The notes below the pieces were generated by a model, which worked only from the letters and a program-made list of their open reading frames with translations, was not told the origin of the DNA and did not search any database. This document shows, piece by piece, positions 44,683 through 53,797 of a stretch of DNA of 64,000 bases. Position 1 is the first letter of the stretch, and each line of letters starts with the position of its first letter. The translations under genes and the position numbers were made by a program. The stretch comes from Paraburkholderia rhynchosiae. Its GTDB lineage: Bacteria; Pseudomonadota; Gammaproteobacteria; Burkholderiales; Burkholderiaceae. The DNA is taken from NCBI RefSeq assembly GCF_002879865.1, contig NZ_PNXY01000015.1:106424-170423 (forward strand), given 5' to 3'.

Positions 44683-47600
44683 ATGCCAAGCGAAAAAAAT
44701 GTAAAACGCAACAAGGCATCACTTGATCACAGGTTTGAGTTCGTCGAAGACGCCATCGCGCCGGGAGACCGGGCCGCCCTTCGGCCGGCCGTCTTCGAGG
44801 TCGAGGAAAAGACATCCGGCGCAGAACGCAACCTGAAGCTCTGGCGCAAGACGGGCACGGCGCTTGATGATGATCTCCGACAGCTCTGGCTGCACGAGAT
44901 GCGGCAGGTGCAGCGAGTGATGTCGTACGAGGGTGCTCGCGAGGTCATTGTCGACGTCCTAGAGTTCGTGGAAGACAAGTCCGATTTCGGTGTCGTCCTT
45001 GAACGGACAGGGCGACCACTCGCCGAGATGCTCAGACGCGCTTCTCGCCAGCACTGGCTGAACAATCTCCGTGCGCCCCGTGCACGGCTCCTCTTCTGGC
45101 GCAATGTCAGGCGACTTGTCACAGCGCTTGGAATTGTCCACGCGCAAGGTCTCGTGCATGGTGCGGTTGGCCACGACGCGGTGATGACGGAAGGCGCGGA
45201 CGAGCCGGATTTCCGGCTGGGGGGCTTCGAGTGGAGCCTGTGGTTGACTCCCGACGCAACGGACCGGTCACATGCGAAGCTCGGATCAGCCACCGCTGAA
45301 CGCAGATCGGAGCGCTATTCGTTCGCCGAGGACTGGCAGTCGTTGGGCCAGATGATCGCAGACTGTCTAGACTGCATCGTCCGGGAATCGGGCGATGTCA
45401 TGCCGGCCGGGCGACATAGCCCCGCCATTGAGCTCAACACGGCCGAACGTCTGCTGTTGCTGCGCCTCGTGAGGCCGGCGAGAATGGATCAGCTCGACGC
45501 CGGATCAATCGGACGTGCAATTGATGATCTGCTCGCGAACGTTGCACAGTCCGCCTCGACGCGCGCCGGGACCTTCATCCTCTGCATTCCGTCGAACCCG
45601 AACGTCAGCGATGCCGTGTACACGGCAACCGACGGGGAAATTCCCGCTGATGAACACCGGCGTCAGCTCGACTGGATCCGTGCCGACCTCGACGGCGGCG
45701 CAACACTGCTGGTGCCTCGATCCTTCGATCCCGCAACCGATGCCATCCGGCTGGTGACATCGACCATGGTCTACAGGCTAACTGCCTTCCTTGACGACGG
45801 AGCCGCTCTGTGGGACATCGCAGTCTGCAGAAAGGCGGAGCTGCGGAACGGCACGTTCAGTCTTGGCGAGACCGACGAACATGCTCTGGTACAGACCGTG
45901 ACAATAGTGAGGAACGCGCGTGACGCTCGCGAGACACGCGACCGGCTTGGCGCCGATACGCTCGACTGGAGCACTTTCGCCAGCCCGGCACGTGACGCAA
46001 TCGGGCCCGACGAGCGTGACACCGTGCGCAATGCACTGCTGCTTGTGCAAACCGTAGAAGCGGTTGTCAAGGCGCTGGAAGTCTATCCTGTGCAGGTTCT
46101 AGCAACCGAGGTACACAAGGGCCGTCGTTCTGTGCTCCTGCGTGCCGAGCCCGGTAACGAGCGCGACCGTATCGCAAAAAGGATCGGCCTGACCGAAAGC
46201 GCCGTTGCACTCAAATGGCTGTTCGAGGACGACCGCCGCGATGCCGAAGCGAAATGGCAACTCTGTCGTGCCGCCGGCCTGGGATCCACACGAACCAGCG
46301 ACGTGGTCGCCAGCTTTGTCGAAGCACTGGAGCATCGCGGCATCCAGGCATACCGCTTTGAGATCGACGAAGACCTTGAGAACCAGGGGCCCTATTTTCT
46401 CCGAACGGAGCGCGACGCCGGAACAGAGCAGGCCATTTCTCGGCGCCTGCGTAACATCAAGGCACTCGACACGCGTGCGGACCTCGTCGACATGCTGGCC
46501 GATCCATGGCGCGTACGCAGATCCAGCCGTGAGGAATTCAGCCAGGAGGCACGCCGGGACGAAGCCTTTCTGGATCTTGACCCGCCCAAGCAGAAGGCCC
46601 TGATCGGCCTCTGGTCGACGCTTCCGTCGTTTTTCGTCGTGGGGCCGCCTGGCGTTGGCAAAACCAGGCTGGCGACCGAAGTGGTCAGACGCCAGTTTGC
46701 CCACGATAGCTCAACGCGCATGCTGATAACCGCGCAGGGCCATGACGCGCTCGACAATCTTCAAAAAAAGATCGGGGAGACGCTCGGCGAGGCAGGACAG
46801 CATGACGTTCTGATCGTCCGGTCGACTACATCCGAGCGTCGACCGACGAGCGGTGAGGAAGTCCATCGGACGGGTTTGGACTATCTGGAGCGCCTTTCGC
46901 AAAGCACGCTTGCGAGAACGGCACCGGAACCACTTCGCGCGCGCATTGCGGAACTGCGCGATGCCGCCGGTCGCATGGAACGTGCGAAGGACACCATCAC
47001 TCGGGAGCAGCGGTCCGGCCTCGGCGCGGTCTCACATCTGATACTCGATGCGGCGAACATCGTCATCTCCACTGCCAATTCATCCGACATCGAAAGCCTC
47101 GTCGAGGCCCGGCAGCAGTTCGACTGGGTCATCGTCGAAGAGGCAGCCAAAGCGACCGGACCTGAACTGGTTGGCCCGCTCATGCTTTCAGGCCGCCGCC
47201 TCCTGATTGGCGACCACCGGCAATTGCCGCCGTTTGAGTCGGAACGGCTTGTGCGCATTCTGCGCGACCAGAGCCTCGTGAGCGAGGCCTTGCAGATCGC
47301 TGGGCAATACGTAGGCTCCCTGTTGCACGACGGTGAACTCGACGAGCTCGAACTGATCGCCTCGGATGCCGCCATCCTGAAAGCATCGGCAGACATGGCC
47401 CTGAGGCTGCTCGAACCGTTTCGCACCTTCGTCGAGAACGACGAGCGACGTCGCCACGGCAACCCGACGCACCGGCCGATCTCGGAAACGCTCACCGAGC
47501 AGAGACGGATGGATCCGGCCATCGCCGAGGTCGTGTCCCACGCGTTTTACGGCGGACAACTCCAGACGGCCGCCAGTCGGGCGAAAGCTGCCGAGACGCA

Positions 47601-48249
47601 GGCGTCCCCCGTCGTTCAGCTTGGCGCGCTCCCCCGTTCCCCCATTGTCGTCGTCAATTTTCCGCACGTGAGCTCGACCGGCCGCGCAACAGAAATCGAA
47701 CGTGGAAAGCCTCGCTGGCACAACCCCGCCGAGGTGGAGGCAATCATGAACGTATTGCGTCATCTGCGGGCCCACGAAACCGCGAAGCCGCCGACGCTCG
47801 CCATACTCTCGCCCTACAAGGCGCAAGTCGACAAGATCCAGGAGCAGCTGTCATCGCGCAGATCTGGTGACCTGCAGCACCTGAACCATTTCAAACCCGT
47901 GCGAAGCGATGGCGCACTGGTCGGAACGGTCGACTCTTTTCAGGGTAGCGAGGCCGATGTCGTCATTCTCTCGCTCGTGCGAAACAATCCACGCAATGCC
48001 TTGGGCTTCCTGCGCGACCGACGGCGCATGAACGTTGCGCTCAGTCGCGCCAAAACACAATTGATCATCGTCGGCAGCCTCGATTTCCTCGCCGAGGCGG
48101 TCCGGGCAGTCAACCCGGACGCGGAAGATCACGACCTTTCTTTTCTCGCCCTGATGGCTGAGGCGATCCGCAAGCTTGAAGACCAGAAACGAAATGATGT
48201 CGCGCTCGCCCGCTCGATAGGCCCCGATACGCTAAAGGAGCGTGTATGA
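44683..48249 (+). CDS. mkoA: MkoA-like kinase-domain/SF1 helicase
   Basis: An 1188-residue protein. Residues about 90-290 resemble a Ser/Thr kinase fold (VTALGIVHAQGLVHGAVGHDAVM, then FRLGGFEWS) with the catalytic loop and DFG motifs degraded. The C-terminal half is a UPF1-like SF1 helicase: Walker A GPPGVGKTR (about 651), motif II VIVEEAAKA (about 816), LIGDHRQLPPF (about 842), motif V VDSFQGSEADVVILSLVR (about 1085) and motif VI RRMNVALSRAKTQLIIVG (about 1113). A kinase-plus-helicase gene followed by a PLD gene is the type I Mokosh anti-phage layout. The stop overlaps the next ATG in ATGA. Confidence 0.85.
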   Translation: MPSEKNVKRNKASLDHRFEFVEDAIAPGDRAALRPAVFEVEEKTSGAERNLKLWRKTGTALDDDLRQLWLHEMRQVQRVMSYEGAREVIVDVLEFVEDKSDFGVVLERTGRPLAEMLRRASRQHWLNNLRAPRARLLFWRNVRRLVTALGIVHAQGLVHGAVGHDAVMTEGADEPDFRLGGFEWSLWLTPDATDRSHAKLGSATAERRSERYSFAEDWQSLGQMIADCLDCIVRESGDVMPAGRHSPAIELNTAERLLLLRLVRPARMDQLDAGSIGRAIDDLLANVAQSASTRAGTFILCIPSNPNVSDAVYTATDGEIPADEHRRQLDWIRADLDGGATLLVPRSFDPATDAIRLVTSTMVYRLTAFLDDGAALWDIAVCRKAELRNGTFSLGETDEHALVQTVTIVRNARDARETRDRLGADTLDWSTFASPARDAIGPDERDTVRNALLLVQTVEAVVKALEVYPVQVLATEVHKGRRSVLLRAEPGNERDRIAKRIGLTESAVALKWLFEDDRRDAEAKWQLCRAAGLGSTRTSDVVASFVEALEHRGIQAYRFEIDEDLENQGPYFLRTERDAGTEQAISRRLRNIKALDTRADLVDMLADPWRVRRSSREEFSQEARRDEAFLDLDPPKQKALIGLWSTLPSFFVVGPPGVGKTRLATEVVRRQFAHDSSTRMLITAQGHDALDNLQKKIGETLGEAGQHDVLIVRSTTSERRPTSGEEVHRTGLDYLERLSQSTLARTAPEPLRARIAELRDAAGRMERAKDTITREQRSGLGAVSHLILDAANIVISTANSSDIESLVEARQQFDWVIVEEAAKATGPELVGPLMLSGRRLLIGDHRQLPPFESERLVRILRDQSLVSEALQIAGQYVGSLLHDGELDELELIASDAAILKASADMALRLLEPFRTFVENDERRRHGNPTHRPISETLTEQRRMDPAIAEVVSHAFYGGQLQTAASRAKAAETQASPVVQLGALPRSPIVVVNFPHVSSTGRATEIERGKPRWHNPAEVEAIMNVLRHLRAHETAKPPTLAILSPYKAQVDKIQEQLSSRRSGDLQHLNHFKPVRSDGALVGTVDSFQGSEADVVILSLVRNNPRNALGFLRDRRRMNVALSRAKTQLIIVGSLDFLAEAVRAVNPDAEDHDLSFLALMAEAIRKLEDQKRNDVALARSIGPDTLKERV

Positions 48250-50036
48250 GCGTATTGATCGCAGTCCCGGTATTCCGGGTCAGTTGCAGGGTCGGAATCG
48301 ACCGCGGACGGTCATGGAGTGTCATTGACGAACTCGTGTTGTGGGCCATCGTGCGCGAGCCCCGCTCGATCGCCACGCTTGCCCGCGAAGCTGATCTGCC
48401 ACACCAGGTCATCATTGCATCCATCGCGCGCCTGATGCGCTTTCGCCTTGTTGAGGTCACGCTGAGTGGCGACAGTGTCGCCTTCCGCGCAAGCGAATTC
48501 GGATTTCGGACCGTGGCCAGCGGCGAAACCCTGCCATTTTTCCCTAAACGCGTTTCACGACGCGTCAGCTTTGTCATTGATGCAGCGACGGGTGATTTCT
48601 TCCCGACGCGTGAAGTGCGCCTCATACCGGGACACCGGCTCGACCGGGAGCGTCAGGCTGGATATGAAGTCCGGATTGTCCACGTCGAAGGTGGCGCTCC
48701 TTCGATGTCCCATGAAGCCAACATGGGCCGTCTGTCCGATATCGCCGTCCGGGGATGGGACGAACAGGTCGCGACAATAGACGGCAAGACCGCTGTCTTG
48801 CGGGACGACGAGTTTATGGTGTTACGTGTCATCGATGGAATCCCTAAGGGTCTGCCTGAATCGGCAGGCGCGAACATTCGCGATCTCGTCGCCCAGGCTG
48901 CGACGCTGCCACCTGGCACGAAACACCTCACCGTGACCTACGCGGGTGAACCGGACGCGCCTGACACCACGCTCACGAGTCATGCCTGCCCATTTGAGCC
49001 GTCCGATCTTGTCATTGGTGGATCGGCGCACAGACAATGTCTTGTGTCACTCCTCGCAAGCGCTCACAGGCGCGTCATCATCCATTCCACGTTCCTCGAC
49101 CCCGACCGCTTCAGGGACCTGATGGACGCGATACGGACCGCATGTGTGCGTGGCGTGACGTTTGACCTGCTCTGGGGCGCTGAGCTGGATGATGAGACGG
49201 AGCGAAAACATGCTGCCGCAGCTGTCGCGATCGCGCGGCTTGTGCGGGAAGACGAGGTTTTGAAAGGCCGCGTGCGCGTGCACATGAGGACCACCGGATC
49301 ACACGCCAAACTAATCCTGCTGGATACCGCGCACGACGGTTGGATCGCAGGCGTCGGTTCATGCAACTGGCTATCGTCCCCTTTCGAGGCTGTCGAGATG
49401 TCAATTGTGCTTCGGGATCAACAGTCCGTCGCAGACGTCGCCGTGGCCATCCAGCGACTGGCGGGACGCCGCGGCCTGTCCGATGATATTGCCACCGAGA
49501 TGTCGACGCTTGCCCGTGACCTGCGGCGCATGCCGGCAATGGACGGCGCCGGTCGTGTCGCGCTTGTTGTGGGTGACGCGCACGACCGTCTGATACGTGC
49601 CGCTAGCAGTGCGGCGGTGACGCGGTTTGTCGTGGGCAGTCACCGACTGGGCTCGACAGCAAGACCGGGGGCGTTAATGCAAGGGGAGAAGGCGGCTCAA
49701 CGCCCCGGCGTGCGGACCGTCGTTTTCTATACGCGCACGACAGGCCCACTGAAGAACCGGCACGCCAAGGCGCTCGCTGAAGAAGCAGGACTCAACGGCG
49801 TGATTCTTGCGAAAGCGGGGAAGATCCCCTCGCACGGGAAGTTCGTCGCATGGGATGACGACAATCTGGTCGTCACGAGCCTGAACTGGGCATCTGCATC
49901 GGCAGATCCCGACTTCCCCTGCGGCGAAGTCGGCGTGCACATCTGCGCGCCGGGCATTGCCGCCCACGCGCTGACCCGTCTCGAGGAAATATTCCCTGAA
50001 CTGGCGCAGGACGCCGGGTCCTTTGCCAGGCAGTAA
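48246..50036 (+). CDS. mkoB: MkoB-like phospholipase D-family nuclease
   Basis: A 596-residue protein with two complete HKD motifs, HAKLILLD (His353, Lys355, Asp360) and HGKFVAWD (His530, Lys532, Asp537). Each is followed by a GSCNW or TSLNW-type segment, so it can form one PLD active site for phosphodiester hydrolysis. The N-terminal part has a winged-helix-like region (VLWAIVREPRSIATLAREADLPHQVIIASIARLMR) and a beta-rich segment. It is coupled to the helicase by a four-base ATGA overlap, as expected for the effector half of type I Mokosh. The nucleic-acid substrate is not shown by sequence. Confidence 0.88.
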   Translation: MSVLIAVPVFRVSCRVGIDRGRSWSVIDELVLWAIVREPRSIATLAREADLPHQVIIASIARLMRFRLVEVTLSGDSVAFRASEFGFRTVASGETLPFFPKRVSRRVSFVIDAATGDFFPTREVRLIPGHRLDRERQAGYEVRIVHVEGGAPSMSHEANMGRLSDIAVRGWDEQVATIDGKTAVLRDDEFMVLRVIDGIPKGLPESAGANIRDLVAQAATLPPGTKHLTVTYAGEPDAPDTTLTSHACPFEPSDLVIGGSAHRQCLVSLLASAHRRVIIHSTFLDPDRFRDLMDAIRTACVRGVTFDLLWGAELDDETERKHAAAAVAIARLVREDEVLKGRVRVHMRTTGSHAKLILLDTAHDGWIAGVGSCNWLSSPFEAVEMSIVLRDQQSVADVAVAIQRLAGRRGLSDDIATEMSTLARDLRRMPAMDGAGRVALVVGDAHDRLIRAASSAAVTRFVVGSHRLGSTARPGALMQGEKAAQRPGVRTVVFYTRTTGPLKNRHAKALAEEAGLNGVILAKAGKIPSHGKFVAWDDDNLVVTSLNWASASADPDFPCGEVGVHICAPGIAAHALTRLEEIFPELAQDAGSFARQ

Positions 50037-50079
50037 AGCCATCGCGAGCAGCCGTTGCGGCCGCACTGCCTGCTGCCGC

Positions 50080-50946
50080 CTAGGCTTCGTCTCGGTGCCG
50101 CGGAGGCCATACGTCGGCGCCACGAGGCAACCAGAGCAGACTCAGTGTGGCATCGTACTGCCCGGCGTGAATCTTCATTTCCCGCAGCGACATCTGAGGA
50201 TCGGCATGCCCAAACCAGACCGAGGCGCGAATCTCCGCGCCCCGTCGGTCATGTCTGATATCCGGGTTGGCCGCGAGGGACTGTTCGGGCACGGGGATGA
50301 CGTGGCCGCGCGTCCTGAAGAACGCACCCGCCCGGAAAGCCGGCTCGCTCGACCATGCCCAGTTGATGAAGCCGTCGTTGGACATCACCAGGACGGCTTT
50401 TTCGTCGGTGTACTGCAGCCACTTCAGCACTGCGGCCGTGAGTGACACGCCATACCGGTCCGCGCAATGGCTCAACGCGTCGAGATCAACACCGGAAGAA
50501 AGCTGCGCGCGAAAATCGTCGAGCGGCATCAGCAGATAGGAAGCAAACAGGTCGGCCTGTGCCTCAATATCGCGATCGTCCTGCGACCAGTTCAGCATAT
50601 CGGCGTCGCTGCACTGGAACGATTCCCTGTTGAGCCGGTGAAGAATGTAGTGCCCCAGCTCATGCGCCTGGGTGAACCGGATCCTGCCGGGCGACGAGAC
50701 CGTTTCGTTGTAGAGCAGCAGCCAGCGCCTGCGCTCCTCGTCTGGCAGAAGCGCCCCCTCAAATCCCCGGATATCGGCCGGTTCCACCTGGGTAATCGGA
50801 TCGCTCCATCCGAATACGCGCGCGGCTTCCAGAGCCAGCGTTGGCACATCAACCGGAAACCGGTCGACGCCGTGTGCGAGCGCAAAGGCTTCCGTGACGC
50901 GCACGAGGCGGGTCGCGGCGCGCGGCGGCGTCCAGGGTTCGGCCAT
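50080..50946 (-). CDS. capP: ImmA/IrrE-family metallopeptidase (CapP-like)
   Basis: A 288-residue zinc peptidase. The HExxH motif is in FTQAHELGHYILHRLN. The downstream part (DIEAQADLFASYLLMP) supplies the third zinc ligand Glu in the gluzincin-like pattern EAQADLFASYLL. The C-terminal domain is unlike the repressors and may sense a ligand. Placed next to an XRE repressor and in front of a CBASS operon, it matches the CapP protease, which in described systems cleaves CapH after DNA damage. ATG 50946 begins two bases before the repressor stop codon region. Confidence 0.86.
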   Translation of the reverse strand: MAEPWTPPRAATRLVRVTEAFALAHGVDRFPVDVPTLALEAARVFGWSDPITQVEPADIRGFEGALLPDEERRRWLLLYNETVSSPGRIRFTQAHELGHYILHRLNRESFQCSDADMLNWSQDDRDIEAQADLFASYLLMPLDDFRAQLSSGVDLDALSHCADRYGVSLTAAVLKWLQYTDEKAVLVMSNDGFINWAWSSEPAFRAGAFFRTRGHVIPVPEQSLAANPDIRHDRRGAEIRASVWFGHADPQMSLREMKIHAGQYDATLSLLWLPRGADVWPPRHRDEA

Positions 50947-50948
50947 CA

Positions 50949-51272
50949 CTAATTCTTCTTGAACGTGTTGAGTATCCTGCGAAGCTGTTCCTTCGCCTCC
51001 GGATCGAGCTTCTGGTAGCCGCGGAAGAATGCCTCATCGAGATGGCGCTCTTCAGGCGCGCGCACGTCCTCCTCAATGAAGTACGACGTGGCTACCCCGA
51101 GTACATCGGCCAGTGCAGTCAGTTTTTCGGCCGACGGTCTTTGCGACTCACGGTTTTCGAGTTCCCAGAGATAGCTCTTGCTCATCCCTGCCAGTTCGGC
51201 CAGCTTCTCCAGCGTAAGTTGCCGCTCCTTTCGAAGCTTCCGCAATTTCTCACCGAGACGTGTCGCCATCAT
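50949..51272 (-). CDS. capH: XRE-family repressor (CapH-like)
   Basis: A 107-residue repressor. The N-terminal helix-turn-helix (GEKLRKLRKERQLTLEKLAELAGMSKSYLWELENRESQRPSAEKLTALADVLGVATSYF) is typical of Cro/CI-type regulators. A C-terminal helical tail (LDEAFFRGYQKLDPEAKEQLRRILNTF) probably dimerises and may hold the cleavage site. GGGAG precedes ATG 51272 by six bases; ATG 51269 is equally possible. It is divergent from the CBASS operon, with palindromic sites between, consistent with a repressor of both units. Confidence 0.88.
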   Translation of the reverse strand: MMATRLGEKLRKLRKERQLTLEKLAELAGMSKSYLWELENRESQRPSAEKLTALADVLGVATSYFIEEDVRAPEERHLDEAFFRGYQKLDPEAKEQLRRILNTFKKN

Positions 51273-51288
51273 CGCGTCTCCCAACAGA

Positions 51289-51304
51289 TTAGGTGTCAAC
51301 CTAA
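51289..51304. promoter_or_regulatory. Putative operator (TTAGGT palindrome)
   Basis: TTAGGT-GTCA-ACCTAA, a 16-bp inverted repeat immediately upstream of capH. It overlaps the likely capH transcription start or leader. Confidence 0.55.
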
Positions 51305-51329
51305 TATACCACGGTACCGAACTTTTCGT

Positions 51330-51357
51330 TTGACAATCGAAAGATCTGATGTAACAT
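51330..51357 (+). promoter_or_regulatory. Promoter of CBASS operon
   Basis: TTGACA (51330-51335), 16 bases, TAACAT (51352-51357), with the 24-bp palindrome directly downstream. Strong -35, moderate -10. Confidence 0.6.
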
Positions 51358-51360
51358 CAT

Positions 51361-51384
51361 GAAAGTTCGCTATTCCGAACTTTC
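51361..51384. promoter_or_regulatory. Putative CapH operator palindrome
   Basis: GAAAGTTCG-CTATTC-CGAACTTTC: two perfect 9-bp inverted arms just after the proposed -10. A related half site (CGAACTTTTCG) sits at 51318-51328 before the -35, so a repressor could bracket the promoter. Confidence 0.7.
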
Positions 51385-51462
51385 GATCTGGACTTCCCGA
51401 TATGCTGGCAAGGAGCGCGTCGATCCCGACCGAACTCAACCTCGCACCGCCGCAGAGACCAT

Positions 51463-52413
51463 ATGCCACTGAGCAATACCGATATCCGATACTACGACAG
51501 CACCGTATTGCGTCTGCCTTCCGACAGGCGCACGGCGTATCACGAGCAGGTCGACCGGCTTGTGGCGGCGCTGAGCAAAAAGCTTCACGAACAGACGGAC
51601 ATCAAGATCACGAAAGTGGTCAAGGCAGGCTCGTTCGCCAAGTACACGATCCTGCGCAAAACCTCGGAGGACCCGGTCGACGTCGACGTGGTGTTCTATA
51701 TCTCGGGACGCAGCGTAAGCCAGGAAACGCTCGCGAGCCTTAGCCAGACCATCTACGACGGGTTGATCAAGCTCTATCCGAACAAGTCCGTCGAGGACTT
51801 TCAGATCCAGCGCAAGGCAGCCACCGTCACCTTTGCTGGCAGCGGCCTGAGCGTCGACATCGTGCCTGTGATCGAAGACCCCACGCGTGCGGGTTACGGA
51901 TGGCAGTTCGACATCCATGATGGCACCCGCGTGCAAACCTGCGCGCCATGCCAGATCAGGTTCGTGCGTGAGCGAAAGAACGCGGATCCAGACTTTCGCA
52001 CGCTGGTGCGTCTGGCGAAGAAGTGGCGCAACCGCGTCGAACTCAAGCCGCTCAAGTCGTTTGCGATCGAACTGATCATGGCGCACGTTCTGGCAAAGAA
52101 CGGCACGGCCGGCTCGCTCGAGAAACGTTTCCGCGACTTCCTGCTGTACATCGCCCAGTCGGGGTTGAAGGAGGCCATCACGTTCCCCGAGAACGGCAAC
52201 GTTGTCCCGACTTTTCCCGATCCCGTGGTGATCATCGATCCCGTCTGCAACACCAACAATGTTGCCAGCCGGATTTCGGAGGCGGAGCGCAAGGAGATTG
52301 TTGCAGCGGCACACGAGGCATGGGAAACGGCCGTGTTCGCCTCGACCGAAGACGATATCGAAATCTGGAAAGAACTGTTCGGACCGCGCTTCACGGTCGG
52401 GGAATCAGCATGA
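51463..52413 (+). CDS. CBASS CD-NTase (cGAS/DncV-like synthase)
   Basis: A 316-residue nucleotidyltransferase that makes a cyclic oligonucleotide alarm signal on phage infection. The Pol-beta fold core shows GSFAK (residues 56-60), DVDVV with the first two catalytic Asp (Asp73, Asp75) and SVDIVPV with the third (Asp132). A C-terminal helical domain follows. The HORMA gene begins inside its stop codon (ATGA). Its position with HORMA and TRIP13 genes defines type III CBASS. The clade and nucleotide product cannot be called by eye. Confidence 0.92.
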   Translation: MPLSNTDIRYYDSTVLRLPSDRRTAYHEQVDRLVAALSKKLHEQTDIKITKVVKAGSFAKYTILRKTSEDPVDVDVVFYISGRSVSQETLASLSQTIYDGLIKLYPNKSVEDFQIQRKAATVTFAGSGLSVDIVPVIEDPTRAGYGWQFDIHDGTRVQTCAPCQIRFVRERKNADPDFRTLVRLAKKWRNRVELKPLKSFAIELIMAHVLAKNGTAGSLEKRFRDFLLYIAQSGLKEAITFPENGNVVPTFPDPVVIIDPVCNTNNVASRISEAERKEIVAAAHEAWETAVFASTEDDIEIWKELFGPRFTVGESA

Positions 52414-52901
52414 GCGAGACCTACGCATCCACCGAAACCTATTCGGTTGCCGATATCGAAATCGTCATGCGGCGCGTTTGCGCCGACCTGCTGATGATCG
52501 CGGGAAGCACCAAAGCGGTGACCGAAGAAAAAGCAAGGAACTGGGCTCACGATATCGAGGTCCTGGCGAAGAACGGATATCTCAGGATGGTCGACCTCAC
52601 CCTCCTGTACGCGGGAGTCGAAATCCGGGCGGCGCGCTTTGTCGTAAATACCGATTCTGGTGAGCTGTCCTCAAGCCGCCCTGGCGGTGTCCTTTGGCCG
52701 GAAATCCCTGGTGCCGAACTGCGCATCATCCTGTCTTACACCGGTGCGTACGACGCGGTGGCTAAGGAAAAGACGAAGAATCGCCTGCGCATCGGCTGGG
52801 TCGCAAGCAGCGCCGACACGAGCCATGCAGGCCTGACGTCGGGTATCGGCCGCGATTACATGAGCAACGGATACGGCATGCAGCGAAAGGATTTCAACTG
52901 A
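52410..52901 (+). CDS. cap7: CBASS HORMA-domain protein Cap7
   Basis: A 163-residue bacterial HORMA-domain protein. It begins with SVADIEIVMRRVCADLLMIAGSTKAVTEE and has LAKNGYLRMVDLTLLYAGVEIRAARFVVNTDSGELSSSRPGGVLWP. It ends in the safety-belt region DTSHAGLTSGIGRDYMSNGYGMQRKDF, a pattern known from CBASS HORMA proteins of the bHORMA1 type. It should sense a target peptide, close on it, then bind and activate the CD-NTase. It overlaps the neighbouring genes at both ends (ATGA and TGATG). Confidence 0.92.
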   Translation: MSETYASTETYSVADIEIVMRRVCADLLMIAGSTKAVTEEKARNWAHDIEVLAKNGYLRMVDLTLLYAGVEIRAARFVVNTDSGELSSSRPGGVLWPEIPGAELRIILSYTGAYDAVAKEKTKNRLRIGWVASSADTSHAGLTSGIGRDYMSNGYGMQRKDFN

Positions 52902-53797
52902 TGACTCAGACGATCATTTTCGATGCCAAAACGCCGCTGCCCGATGCGGGCCTCGCGGCGCGCGAAAAAACGCTGCTGGGTTTTGACGCACGTTATACAC
53001 AGATCCACGACCAGCTTCGCCTGCTGCTCAATCTGGGCGATCTGGCAGAGTGGAGCAAAAAGCACCACAGGAAAAAGCTGGCCTTGTGCGATCTTGTCGC
53101 CGAACAGTATCCGCTCGTGATCTTTCATGGCGATGTCGGCACCGGCAAGACGGCGACGGCCGAATGCATCGCAAACAGGCTGGCCAGGGAGTCTCGCACA
53201 GAAGACTCCCTGCTCTTCAGGCTCAGCAACCGCGTGCGCGGCAGCGGCAAGGTCGGCGAGATGGGCACGCTCCTGACCCAAGCTTTTCAGGAGATTACGC
53301 AATCGGCAGGCAAGACGCGCCGCGCGATTCTTGTGATCGATGAAGGCGACTCGCTGGCAGCAGCGCGCACGCAGGAGCATAGCCATCACGAAGACAAGGT
53401 AGCGGTCAACACGCTGATCCAGTGTATCGACGATCTGCGCCGCTTCGGGGGCCGTGTTGTTGTATTCCTTTGCACCAATCGTCTGTCGGTGCTGGATGCG
53501 GCCTTACAGCGCCGCGCCGCCGTCATCGAGGAATTCACGCGCCCCGGCGACGCCGAGCGGCGCGAGCTGTTCTCGATGGATCTCGAAGGACTGGGTCTCA
53601 CGCAGCAGCAGATCGAGGATCTCGTGGCTGTTACGGGCGCCCGCTCCAAACTGCCGCCGTGGACCTATTCGGATATCCGCACGCGTCTGTATCCCTCCGC
53701 AATGGCCAAGGCGTTTCCGAACAACCCGCTCGCCTTCAGGCATCTTCACGAAGCCGCGTTGTCGTTGCGCCCGTCGCCCATCATGGAGGACAGGTAA
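52901..53797 (+). CDS. cap6: CBASS TRIP13-like AAA ATPase Cap6
   Basis: A 298-residue AAA+ remodeler of the TRIP13/Pch2 type. Walker A is GDVGTGKT (residues 77-84), Walker B ILVIDEGDS (about 143-151), sensor-1 VVFLCTNRLSVLD, and arginine fingers lie around RRAAVIEEF. TRIP13 enzymes open HORMA proteins to switch CD-NTase signalling off when there is no phage. It shares one base with both flanking genes (TGATG, TAATG), fitting stoichiometric expression. Confidence 0.92.
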   Translation: MTQTIIFDAKTPLPDAGLAAREKTLLGFDARYTQIHDQLRLLLNLGDLAEWSKKHHRKKLALCDLVAEQYPLVIFHGDVGTGKTATAECIANRLARESRTEDSLLFRLSNRVRGSGKVGEMGTLLTQAFQEITQSAGKTRRAILVIDEGDSLAAARTQEHSHHEDKVAVNTLIQCIDDLRRFGGRVVVFLCTNRLSVLDAALQRRAAVIEEFTRPGDAERRELFSMDLEGLGLTQQQIEDLVAVTGARSKLPPWTYSDIRTRLYPSAMAKAFPNNPLAFRHLHEAALSLRPSPIMEDR

